Part shown: positions 16,581-23,596 of the stretch, piece after piece
How the letters are laid out: each line of letters starts with the position of its first letter
How positions within the stretch are numbered: position 1 is the stretch's first letter
DNA from: FEB-35 sp050263095
Lineage (GTDB): Bacteria > Desulfobacterota > Deferrimicrobia > Deferrimicrobiales > Deferrimicrobiaceae
Direction: 5' to 3'
Length of the DNA: 64,000 nucleotides
NCBI GenBank assembly: GCA_050263095.1
Contig: JBLNEW010000019.1
Span: 1 to 64,000 of the forward strand
The notes under the pieces: model-generated
What the model was told of the DNA's origin: nothing
The model's input: only the letters and a program-made list of their open reading frames with translations
Database searches by the model: none
Position numbers and translations under genes: made by a program

Positions 16581-17185
16581 TGAGGCTTCTGCTGGCCACC
16601 AAGAACAGGGGGAAGGTGATCGAGATACGGGGCCTCCTGGGGCTGGGGGCGCTGAAAAACGTCGAGGTGCTGTCCCTCGCCGATATGCCCAACGCCGAAG
16701 AGCCTCGGGAGGGGGGAAAATCCTTTTCCGAGAACGCCCGTATCAAGGCTCTGCACTACGCGGCGGCATATCGCGTACTTTGCATCGCGGACGATTCAGG
16801 CCTCGCGGTGGACGCATTGGGCGGTCGTCCGGGCGTGCTCTCCGCCCGTTACGCGGGACTGAATGCAACGGATGCGGATAACAACACGATGCTGCTCGAC
16901 GACCTCAAGCCCTACCCGAGGCCCTGGAAGGCGGCGTTTGTCTGCGTCGCGGTCTGCGCGCTGCCCGGCCGCGTGGTCGTGGAAACCACCGGGCGGATCG
17001 CGGGCGAGATCCTGCCGGTCCCCCAGGGGTTCGGCGGCTTCGGCTACGATCCGATATTCCTGGTGGGAGGGACGGGAAAGACGATGGCCGAGCTTTCGAC
17101 CGACGAGAAGAACCGGATCAGCCACCGCGGGCAGGCGGTCCGCCAGCTTGTCGCCGAGCTTAAGTCCCAGGGGATGCTGGGGTAG
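16577..17185 (+). CDS. rdgB: XTP/dITP (non-canonical purine NTP) pyrophosphatase, RdgB/HAM1 family
   Basis: A 202-residue house-cleaning enzyme that hydrolyses ITP, dITP and XTP to the monophosphates. Motifs: LLATKNRGKVIEI (substrate-binding T-x-N-x-x-K), FSENARIKALHYA, IADDSGLAVDALGGRPGVLSARYAG, GFGGFGYDPIF, and the C-terminal EKNRISHRGQA. ATG 16577 overlaps the rph stop (ATGA) with GGGAGG just upstream; a second ATG follows at 16580. The rph-rdgB pairing is common in bacteria. Confidence 0.95.
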   Translation: MMRLLLATKNRGKVIEIRGLLGLGALKNVEVLSLADMPNAEEPREGGKSFSENARIKALHYAAAYRVLCIADDSGLAVDALGGRPGVLSARYAGLNATDADNNTMLLDDLKPYPRPWKAAFVCVAVCALPGRVVVETTGRIAGEILPVPQGFGGFGYDPIFLVGGTGKTMAELSTDEKNRISHRGQAVRQLVAELKSQGMLG

Positions 17186-17231
17186 ACGGCGGTTCGCCGT
17201 TGCCCCTATAATTCACGAAACTCGATCGCGT

Positions 17232-17308
17232 CGGGACGTAGCGCAGCCTGGTAGCGCATCTGCTTTGGGAGCAGAGGGCCGGCGGTTCGAATCCGCCCGT
17301 CCCGACCA
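17232..17308 (+). tRNA. tRNA-Pro (anticodon TGG)
   Basis: A complete cloverleaf: acceptor CGGGACG pairs with CGTCCCG, D-arm GCGC/GCGC around AGCCTGGTA, anticodon stem TCTGC/GCAGA with loop TTTGGGA (anticodon TGG, positions 17266-17268), variable loop GGGCC, T-arm GGCGG-TTCGAAT-CCGCC, discriminator A and an encoded CCA end. Confidence 0.97.
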
Positions 17309-17382
17309 GTTATTTCAGGAAGTTGCCTGTTTGTCGTTCAGGCCGCCTGCCGCTATGCTTACCTGGCAGAAGAGGGAAACCA

Positions 17383-19062
17383 TTATCGATCGCGAGGTGT
17401 TTTTCTCCTGTCGCCGGCGGGAATCCGGATCCGGAACTCGGCCCCCCCGAGGGCGCTGACGCCAACCTCGATGCGCCCGCCCACGCTCTCCATGACCCGC
17501 CGGCTGAACGCCAGGCCGATCCCGGTCCCTTGAGGGCGGGTCGTGAAGAACGGCTCGAAGATCTTCTCACGGGTCATTTCGGGGATTCCCGGGCCGGAAT
17601 CCGCGATCCGCACGACGAGGAATCCGTCCGAAAACTCGGAGTCGATCGCCATCCTGCGGTCCCCCGGGTGATTTTCCAGCGCCTGGGACGCGTTGTTGAT
17701 GACATTCATGAACACCTGCTCGAGAAGCCCGTCACCGGCGTAACAGGGCGGCAGTCCCTCGGGGGAGGCAACGTCGATGGCGATTTTGTTCTTCCGCAGG
17801 TTCGTTCGACAAAGCTCCACGGCATCCCGGATCGCGCTGCCGATCGGGACCAGCGTTCTGGGAGCCGGGGACGGCCTGGCGAAATCGAGCACCTGGCGGA
17901 TCACGGATTCGATCTTTTCGGAGGCCTGCAAAAGCATCTCGATATTCTCGTCAGCCGCTTTCTTGGTCTGGGCGTCCAGCCCGGCCGCGGCCTCGATCAG
18001 GTTCTTCATCGTGGCGATGTAAATGTTGATCCCCGAGAGCGGGTTGCGGATGTTGTGGGCGATTCCGGCCGTGACCTGCCCCAGTGATGCCATCTTGTCC
18101 TGGAAGGTGGCGATCTGCTCCATCTCCCTGGTCCGCGTCACATCCACCATGTTGACGAGAACCGCCTTTTTCCCCCGGTACTCGATCGGCGCCGCCCGGC
18201 AATGGACCCATAGCGGATCTTTGGCGGAATCCTCCCGGCCCTCCGGGCAGAACCGCACGTCGGACTCCATCATTCCCGATTCCGTGACGGTGGTCTCGTC
18301 GCAAAGGCGTTTGAACCGCGCCCGGTCCTGAGGAAGGACGCTTTGCAGCTCATTGACCGCAGCGGGAATCGGCAGGCGCCCGAAGATCCTCTGCTGCTCG
18401 ACGTTGGCGAACACGATACGCCCCTCCGTCACGATGAAGAACCCTACCAGGGAGTTGTCGACGAGGAAGCGGAACCGCTGCTCGCTCTCTGCTATCGCCC
18501 TGTGGGCGTCGAGCAGCTCCTGGTGGGCCCTCGCCCGCTCGGTGAGGTCCGTGACGACCATGCAAAGGGCGGGGGGGTCGCTATCCGGTAACGCGGTGAG
18601 GGACAGGAGCGCGGGCACACTCCCGCGCGGCGTTTCGAACGAGGCCTCGCTCCGGATTCCCGCCCTCATGGCCGTCGCAAGCGAATCCCGGAACGTCATG
18701 CCGTCGGAGGGAGACAGGAATCGGAAGATCGCGCTCCCGATGACCTGCTGAAGGGGAGCCCCGACGATATCCGCGAACCGTCGGTTCGCGAAGAGGATCA
18801 GGCCCTCCTGGGAGAGGGTCACGGCCCCGTCCCCCATGTCCTCGAGGAAGACCCGGTATGCGTGCTCGGCCCCCTCGAGCGTGAAGACCTGGTTCCCGGC
18901 CGGTCCCGCTACGATCACCGCGTCCACTTCGCCGCCGCGGATGGCCGAAAGCGTCGCCTCGGCATCCTCCAGCCGGGCGGTGAGTTCCGCTACACGGCGG
19001 CGCAGGGCCGCCGCGCCCGTCTCCTTTCCCTTGCGATCCCTGGTCATGCGTCCGACCGCCAT
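17383..19062 (-). CDS. PAS-domain sensor histidine kinase of the Kai operon
   Basis: A 559-residue cytoplasmic kinase, last gene of the kai operon, 10 bases after kaiB. Layout: N-terminal coiled coil (about 15-45), PAS (about 70-175), PAS (about 195-312), HisKA with His336 in TAGIAHNIRNPLSG, and HATPase_c with NVINNASQAL, IADSGPGIPE and GTGIGLAFSRRVME. It has no transmembrane helix and no KaiB-like sensory domain, so it is not a SasA orthologue by architecture, but its position makes it the natural candidate for coupling to KaiC/KaiB. No response regulator gene is adjacent. ATG 19062 is taken as start; ATG 19047 is an alternative. Confidence 0.9.
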   Translation of the reverse strand: MAVGRMTRDRKGKETGAAALRRRVAELTARLEDAEATLSAIRGGEVDAVIVAGPAGNQVFTLEGAEHAYRVFLEDMGDGAVTLSQEGLILFANRRFADIVGAPLQQVIGSAIFRFLSPSDGMTFRDSLATAMRAGIRSEASFETPRGSVPALLSLTALPDSDPPALCMVVTDLTERARAHQELLDAHRAIAESEQRFRFLVDNSLVGFFIVTEGRIVFANVEQQRIFGRLPIPAAVNELQSVLPQDRARFKRLCDETTVTESGMMESDVRFCPEGREDSAKDPLWVHCRAAPIEYRGKKAVLVNMVDVTRTREMEQIATFQDKMASLGQVTAGIAHNIRNPLSGINIYIATMKNLIEAAAGLDAQTKKAADENIEMLLQASEKIESVIRQVLDFARPSPAPRTLVPIGSAIRDAVELCRTNLRKNKIAIDVASPEGLPPCYAGDGLLEQVFMNVINNASQALENHPGDRRMAIDSEFSDGFLVVRIADSGPGIPEMTREKIFEPFFTTRPQGTGIGLAFSRRVMESVGGRIEVGVSALGGAEFRIRIPAGDRRKTPRDR

Positions 19063-19072
19063 CCGCCTCGCC

Positions 19073-19456
19073 TTATATTCCGCCCCTTTTTCTGATATCC
19101 AGGCCGATCAGGACCTTGTCCTTGTCCGACATGTCGCCTATGAGCTTGCGCATCGGGTGGGGAAGTTTCTTTATCAGCGTCGGGGCGGCGATGATCTGCT
19201 CGCCCTTTGCAAGGATCGGCTGCTGGTAGATGTCGATCACGTGGAGGTCGTATCGGCCGGCCAGGTGCTCATCGCAGATCACCTTGAGGTTCAAGATGGC
19301 CTGGGCCGAGCGGGGGGTCGTCCCCGCGACGTAAAGGCGAAGCATGTATTTCCTCTCGCCCAGGCGGGACACGGCCTTCTCGAACCGTTTCGTTGCATCC
19401 GTTTTTTTCTTCGCGCCGCTCTTCCGGGCGGCGGATAAGGCGCGCTTTTCAGCCAT
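19073..19456 (-). CDS. kaiB: KaiB-family protein (distal copy)
   Basis: A 127-residue thioredoxin-like-fold protein. After a basic, Lys/Ala-rich N-terminal extension (about residues 1-36) the KaiB domain is clear: LRLYVAGTTPRSAQAILNLK, VIDIYQQPILAKGEQIIAAP, TLIKKLPHPMRKLIGDMSD, and KVLIGLD. In cyanobacteria KaiB switches fold and binds phosphorylated KaiC. The YQQP and KGEQIIAAP segment differs from the LKNP-type sequence of the neighbouring copy, so the two paralogues are divergent rather than recent duplicates. It lies 15 bases downstream of the other kaiB and 10 bases upstream of the kinase gene. Confidence 0.93.
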   Translation of the reverse strand: MAEKRALSAARKSGAKKKTDATKRFEKAVSRLGERKYMLRLYVAGTTPRSAQAILNLKVICDEHLAGRYDLHVIDIYQQPILAKGEQIIAAPTLIKKLPHPMRKLIGDMSDKDKVLIGLDIRKRGGI

Positions 19457-19471
19457 GGACCGTCTTTCCCG

Positions 19472-19816
19472 TCAGTGGGCGGGGCGTATGTCCAGGCCCA
19501 CGAGAACGCGTATGGTGTCGGAGAGGTCTCCTATGATCTTCTTGATCGGTTGCGGGAGCTTCCTCACGAGTGTCGGAATGGCGAGAATCTGGTCGCCCTG
19601 GGCAAGCTGGGGATTCTTGAGCAGGTCGATCACCTCGATCCGGTACCGGCCCGCCAGGTGATCGTCGCAGATCTTTTTGAGGTTCGCGAAAGCCGACAGA
19701 GACTTGCTGGTCTGCCCGGCCACGTAAAGGCGAAGTTCGTACTGCGGGACGGCTTGCTTCCCCCTTGAATCCTTTCTCCGCGCCGCCGGTTTCCTGCCGG
19801 TCTTCACGACGCTCAT
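19472..19816 (-). CDS. kaiB: KaiB-family protein (kaiC-proximal copy)
   Basis: A 114-residue KaiB. The domain (about 26-112) contains LRLYVAGQTSKSLSAFANLK, VIDLLKNPQLAQGDQILAIP, TLVRKLPQPIKKIIGDLSD and VLVGLDI, closer to the cyanobacterial sequence ([20 protein letters not shown]) than the distal copy. A basic extension of about 25 residues precedes it. Its ATG overlaps the kaiC stop as ATGA, implying translational coupling and matched stoichiometry with KaiC. Confidence 0.95.
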   Translation of the reverse strand: MSVVKTGRKPAARRKDSRGKQAVPQYELRLYVAGQTSKSLSAFANLKKICDDHLAGRYRIEVIDLLKNPQLAQGDQILAIPTLVRKLPQPIKKIIGDLSDTIRVLVGLDIRPAH

Positions 19817-21576
19817 CGTCGCATCCTCGGCAGGCCGGGGCTTTTCGCGTCGCCCCCCTGTTGGATCGGATCGATTTTGCGTGCCCGTCCCATCGCGCGC
19901 CGCGTCACGTCCGCGGCTTTTTGCCGGCTTTTTTCCTCGTCGAAAAATACCTTGAGATCTTCCGCTTCCGAGAGGAACTCGGTTTCTATCGAGGCGATCC
20001 GCGCCTCCTTCTCCCGGCGTTTCTGCTCGAAGAGCCGTTTCTTGCGGCCGGCCTCCGCGCGTCGTCGGCGCTCCTCCTCCCTCTCGCGCGCCTCCATAGC
20101 GATCCGTGCCGCGCCCATCAGGACTTCGCCCGACGATAACGGCACGTCCAGCAGCTCGATCCCCCGATTGGTGAGCAGGAACTCCCGGATCTGGTTGGAG
20201 ATGGCCATCCCGCGCGACTTGAGGACGTACAGCCCGCGGTTGTGCTCCCCGCCCGTCTCGATATCCTCGATCTGGATCCAGGTGTCCATGAGCGAGGAGA
20301 TCCCCGCGCCGGAGGTGTTCCCGTTGACCCCCTCGGTCACGAGGCAGGTGAAGAAGGTCGTTATCCCGTGCGATTTGAAATAGTCGATCAGGCGGGAAAG
20401 CATCACCTTGACGTCTGCCGGATTGCCCACTTCGGTCAGGTTCGAGATCGGATCGATGACGACGACCTTAGGTCTCCGCTCGTGGGTCAACCGGTGCATC
20501 GTCAGGAGGTGCGTCTCGAGACCCGCGGCCGTCGGGCGTCTCGCGTGCACGTGGAGAAGTCCCCTGGCGGCCCAATACCCCAGGTCGATCCCGATGGAAC
20601 GCATGTTCCGGAAGATCTGCTCCCGGCTCTCCTCGAAGGCGAAATAGAGACACCTCTCGCCGCGACGGCAGGCGCCGTCGGAGAACGTGGCCGCCATGCT
20701 CGTTTTTCCCGTTCCCGGCGTCCCGGAGATCAGGATGGTGCTCCCGCGGTAATATCCCTTCCCGCCCAGCATCGCGTCGAGGCGGGGTATTCCGCTGGAG
20801 ATGCGCGTCATGGGGACTTCGTAGTCAAAACCCATCGACGTTACGGGGACGAGGAAGATCCCATCGTCTCCGATGAGGAAGGGGAATTCATTCGTCTCGT
20901 GACGGGAGCCGCGGAACTTGACGATCCGCAGCCGCCTCGTCGAGACCTGTTCCGTGACCCGGTGATCGAGCAGGATAACGCAATCGGCCACGTATTCCTC
21001 GAGGCCGTGGCGCGTGATCGTATCCTTGCCGCGCTCCGCCGTGATGACGGCGGTGACCCTCTTCTCCTTCAGCCACCGGAAGAGGCGCCGAAGCTCGGAT
21101 CGCAGGATCGCCTCGTTCGAAAACCCGCCGAAGAGCGACTCGATCGTGTCGAGAACGACGCGCTTCGCCCCGATCGTGTCGATGGCGTGTCCCAGCCGGA
21201 TGAACAGGCCCTCGAGGTCGTACTCTCCCGTCTCCTCGATCTCGGACCGGTCGACCGAAACGTAATCGACGTGGAGCATTCTCCGTGCCGCGAGGGCGGA
21301 CAGATCGAAGCCCAGGGACGCCGCGTTCAGCGCGAGCTCCCGGGCGTTCTCCTCGAACGCCATGAAGACGCCCGGTTCGCCGTGCTCGAGAGCGCCCCGG
21401 ACGAGGAACTCCATCGAGAAGAGCGTCTTCCCGCACCCGGCGGCGCCCGCGACGAGCGTCGGCCGACCAAGGGGAAGTCCTCCTCCCGTGATCTCGTCCA
21501 GGCCCCTGATCCCGCTCGGACATTTGGGCACCGCGGCCGTCGAGATACGATGCCTGCCGGGCTTCGTGTCGGCCAT
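19813..21576 (-). CDS. kaiC: KaiC-family double RecA-like ATPase/kinase
   Basis: A 587-residue protein with two RecA-like domains. CI: Walker A GAAGCGKT (44-51), catalytic Glu pair in FEEN (75-76), VVLDTIESLFG as Walker B. CII: Walker A GTPGTGKT (285-292), Glu pair in FEES (315-316), VVVIDPISNL Walker B. The autophosphorylation site region reads GAGISSLMDT, placing Ser427-Ser428 where S. elongatus KaiC has Ser431-Thr432. Beyond residue 485 a charged helical tail of about 100 residues (Arg/Glu-rich, probable coiled coil) extends the protein well past cyanobacterial KaiC. ATG 21576 has GGGAGG upstream. No kaiA is present. First gene of the operon kaiC-kaiB-kaiB-kinase. Confidence 0.95.
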   Translation of the reverse strand: MADTKPGRHRISTAAVPKCPSGIRGLDEITGGGLPLGRPTLVAGAAGCGKTLFSMEFLVRGALEHGEPGVFMAFEENARELALNAASLGFDLSALAARRMLHVDYVSVDRSEIEETGEYDLEGLFIRLGHAIDTIGAKRVVLDTIESLFGGFSNEAILRSELRRLFRWLKEKRVTAVITAERGKDTITRHGLEEYVADCVILLDHRVTEQVSTRRLRIVKFRGSRHETNEFPFLIGDDGIFLVPVTSMGFDYEVPMTRISSGIPRLDAMLGGKGYYRGSTILISGTPGTGKTSMAATFSDGACRRGERCLYFAFEESREQIFRNMRSIGIDLGYWAARGLLHVHARRPTAAGLETHLLTMHRLTHERRPKVVVIDPISNLTEVGNPADVKVMLSRLIDYFKSHGITTFFTCLVTEGVNGNTSGAGISSLMDTWIQIEDIETGGEHNRGLYVLKSRGMAISNQIREFLLTNRGIELLDVPLSSGEVLMGAARIAMEAREREEERRRRAEAGRKKRLFEQKRREKEARIASIETEFLSEAEDLKVFFDEEKSRQKAADVTRRAMGRARKIDPIQQGGDAKSPGLPRMRR

Positions 21577-21912
21577 ACCCCCTCCCGGATCGCGGCGATC
21601 GCCACGGGGCAGCACGGGATGCACCTCCCTCATGGCAAAAACGCTACCCGATAATAATCCATTCATCCGCATTACGCGAATGGTTATGCGATGAGGAGGA
21701 TGGATCATCCGCCCCCTGGAATGAAAAGGTCCTGATCTGTTTTCGATCGTAGCAGGAGCCCGTCCGGAGCTCGAGGGTATTGCTTCCTGAAGAAATCCTG
21801 CAAAGAGAAAAGAGATTCCGTACGTCGCGTGAATCCTCCTTGAATCGCAGTTCATCGATGTTCACTTGAAGTTCACCACCACTGCCGACCGGAATCTTCA
21901 CGAAGCCGGTTC
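21577..21912. other. Intergenic region upstream of kaiC
   Basis: 336 bases between the end of a DUF5666 gene and kaiC, both on the minus strand. It holds an inverted repeat at 21668-21690 (CGCATTAC, seven bases, GTTATGCG; one mismatch) 92-114 bases before the kaiC ATG, and the sequence TTATTAT on the minus strand just downstream of it, a weak -10 candidate. An 85-codon minus-strand ORF (21644-21901) has no recognisable features and is not called. Confidence 0.4.
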
Positions 21913-23526
21913 CTATCGGTGTTCCTCGATTTCGACCCCCGACCTGGGGTTGAAGATCCCGCCGGCGAAGGGCGGGTTGAGCGCGTTCGCGATCGCCTTC
22001 GCCTTTACAACGCTCACGTTATTTCGGAGCAGCGCCATGAAGTTCCCCCGGTCGATCCTGATGTTCGCCGCGTTTTCGTACTCCGACGTAAGCCCCAGCA
22101 CCGGGTCGTCCCGTTCCTGAAGTCCCGTCAGGTTGATCGCGACCCCCAGGATGGAGAACGTATTGTCGACCGCGTTCACGTTTGCGACCGGCCCCTGGAG
22201 GACGAGGTTCCCGGCCCGCAACGGGTCCGCAATCGGCGTTACGCGGGTCACGTTGACCGTGAACGGCGGACCGCCGTCCGGGACCACGCTTCCTCCCACC
22301 TCGACGTGGGTTCCATCGGCAAGGGGCTGGGAAAGAGCCAGGCCGAAGAGGGTTCCGCCAGCGACGGTCCCCTCGAGCACAACGTTCTCCTTCCTTTCCA
22401 GTTCGATCTCCGCGGCGATGAGGATCCCGTCGACCATGAATCCCTCGACCTCCACCTGGTTGCCCGGCAAAAGGACGGTCCCCGACGAAACAGGAGAGTT
22501 ATCCTCGTCCTCGAAGACTGTCGGTGTCCCCACGCCGAAGCTTACCGTTACCGGGCCGGACGCCGTCAAGAGCCTGAAGCCGGTCGCAGTCACGGATCCC
22601 GCCTCGACGCTCCCCTCGATCTCGATTTCCTGCCCGGCCGCCTCCGCGGTAACGAGCTCGATCTCCACCTTTCCGCCCGGGGCCGTGGCGTCCACGACTG
22701 CGCCGGCCTGAACGCCTTCAGCCTCGACGAATCTCCCGACCGCGAGCCCCGCGGGGGCGGGAGGCGTGAAATTAACCTGCTGCGACCCGATCGTCAGCGT
22801 GCCTGCCGCATTGTCCAGCGCGTCCACCACGCCGCGGATCTGTACCTTGGCGGCGCCTGCCGCCCGGACGTACGTGGCCTCGATCGCGTTCGCGCCGGTA
22901 AAGGAGCCGTGAACTTCCACCGGCGTACCTGCAACCGGCGCGCGGGAGACACCTTCGAAGACCGTGAAGGGAGTCACGGTAACAGACTGGTTCAGCACCG
23001 AAAAACCGCTTGCGGTCGGATTCGCCGCCGCCCCGATCAACTGGGGCTCCGCGTCGACCCGCTCGTAGCGGCCCGTGAGAGTCGTGGGCCCGAAGCTTCC
23101 CCGTACCTTCACGATCATCCCTACCCGGATGTCCGCTTCCGTCCCGGGCGCGTCGTCTATGAACACCGAGTTGTCCGCGGCGACATTATCGCTGCGGCTG
23201 AACTGGACGCCGTTTACGATCACGCTTCCCCGCCCGAGGAACAGCCCGCTGCTCATCGGCGCCGGCGGCGGTTGCCCCGGAGCCGGCTGCGGCACGGGAT
23301 CGGGGACCGGTACGGGATCCGGCGTCGGCGTCGGATCCGGAACCGGATCCGGAACCGGCGCCGGCACCCTTGGCGGCCCTTCGGCGGGAGGAAGCGCCGC
23401 CACAGGGGTTGTTCCTCCTCCGCCCCCTCCGCCTCCGCAGCCCGAAAGGAAGGCGATTGCCGCTATGAGAGCGAGTGCCGACATGAAAACCGATCTGCGT
23501 CCCGCCTTGCTGCCCGTGCTCATCAT
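21913..23526 (-). CDS. DUF5666-repeat lipoprotein (distal copy)
   Basis: A 537-residue predicted lipoprotein: signal peptide with lipobox FLSGC at about residue 28, then a Gly run and a Pro/Asp-rich linker (PVPDP-type repeats), and about 400 residues of repeated beta-domain units such as GTPVEVHGSFTG, GRFVEAEGVQAG, GNQVEVEGFMVDG and HVEVGGSVVPDG. This matches DUF5666, a family of OB-like repeats of unknown function. It is probably anchored at the outer membrane or surface. ATG 23526 has GGAG seven bases upstream. The paralogue at 23597 lies 70 bases upstream on the same strand; both end in SGVE-EEHR, showing tandem duplication. Confidence 0.8.
   Translation of the reverse strand: MMSTGSKAGRRSVFMSALALIAAIAFLSGCGGGGGGGGTTPVAALPPAEGPPRVPAPVPDPVPDPTPTPDPVPVPDPVPQPAPGQPPPAPMSSGLFLGRGSVIVNGVQFSRSDNVAADNSVFIDDAPGTEADIRVGMIVKVRGSFGPTTLTGRYERVDAEPQLIGAAANPTASGFSVLNQSVTVTPFTVFEGVSRAPVAGTPVEVHGSFTGANAIEATYVRAAGAAKVQIRGVVDALDNAAGTLTIGSQQVNFTPPAPAGLAVGRFVEAEGVQAGAVVDATAPGGKVEIELVTAEAAGQEIEIEGSVEAGSVTATGFRLLTASGPVTVSFGVGTPTVFEDEDNSPVSSGTVLLPGNQVEVEGFMVDGILIAAEIELERKENVVLEGTVAGGTLFGLALSQPLADGTHVEVGGSVVPDGGPPFTVNVTRVTPIADPLRAGNLVLQGPVANVNAVDNTFSILGVAINLTGLQERDDPVLGLTSEYENAANIRIDRGNFMALLRNNVSVVKAKAIANALNPPFAGGIFNPRSGVEIEEHR
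23284..23375. repeat. Short tandem repeats encoding a Pro/Asp-rich linker
   Basis: GGATCCGGAACC units occur head to tail, with variant units around them (GGGATCGGGGACC, GGCGTCGGCGTC). They encode the PVPDP/PTPDP linker between the lipidated Cys and the first DUF5666 unit. Such repeats are prone to length variation. Confidence 0.6.
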
Positions 23527-23596
23527 GATGACGCTCCATAAGTCAACCGGCTGCCGGAGATCGCTTCCCTCTCCGGCGGCCGGTTGGACCCGGTAT

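Noticed and set aside
17383..19062. SasA orthologue call for the Kai-operon kinase
   Set aside because: SasA has an N-terminal KaiB-like domain; this kinase has a coiled coil and two PAS domains instead.
23284..23375. CRISPR array
   Set aside because: The repeats are 12-base coding repeats for a Pro/Asp linker without spacers; no cas genes are present.
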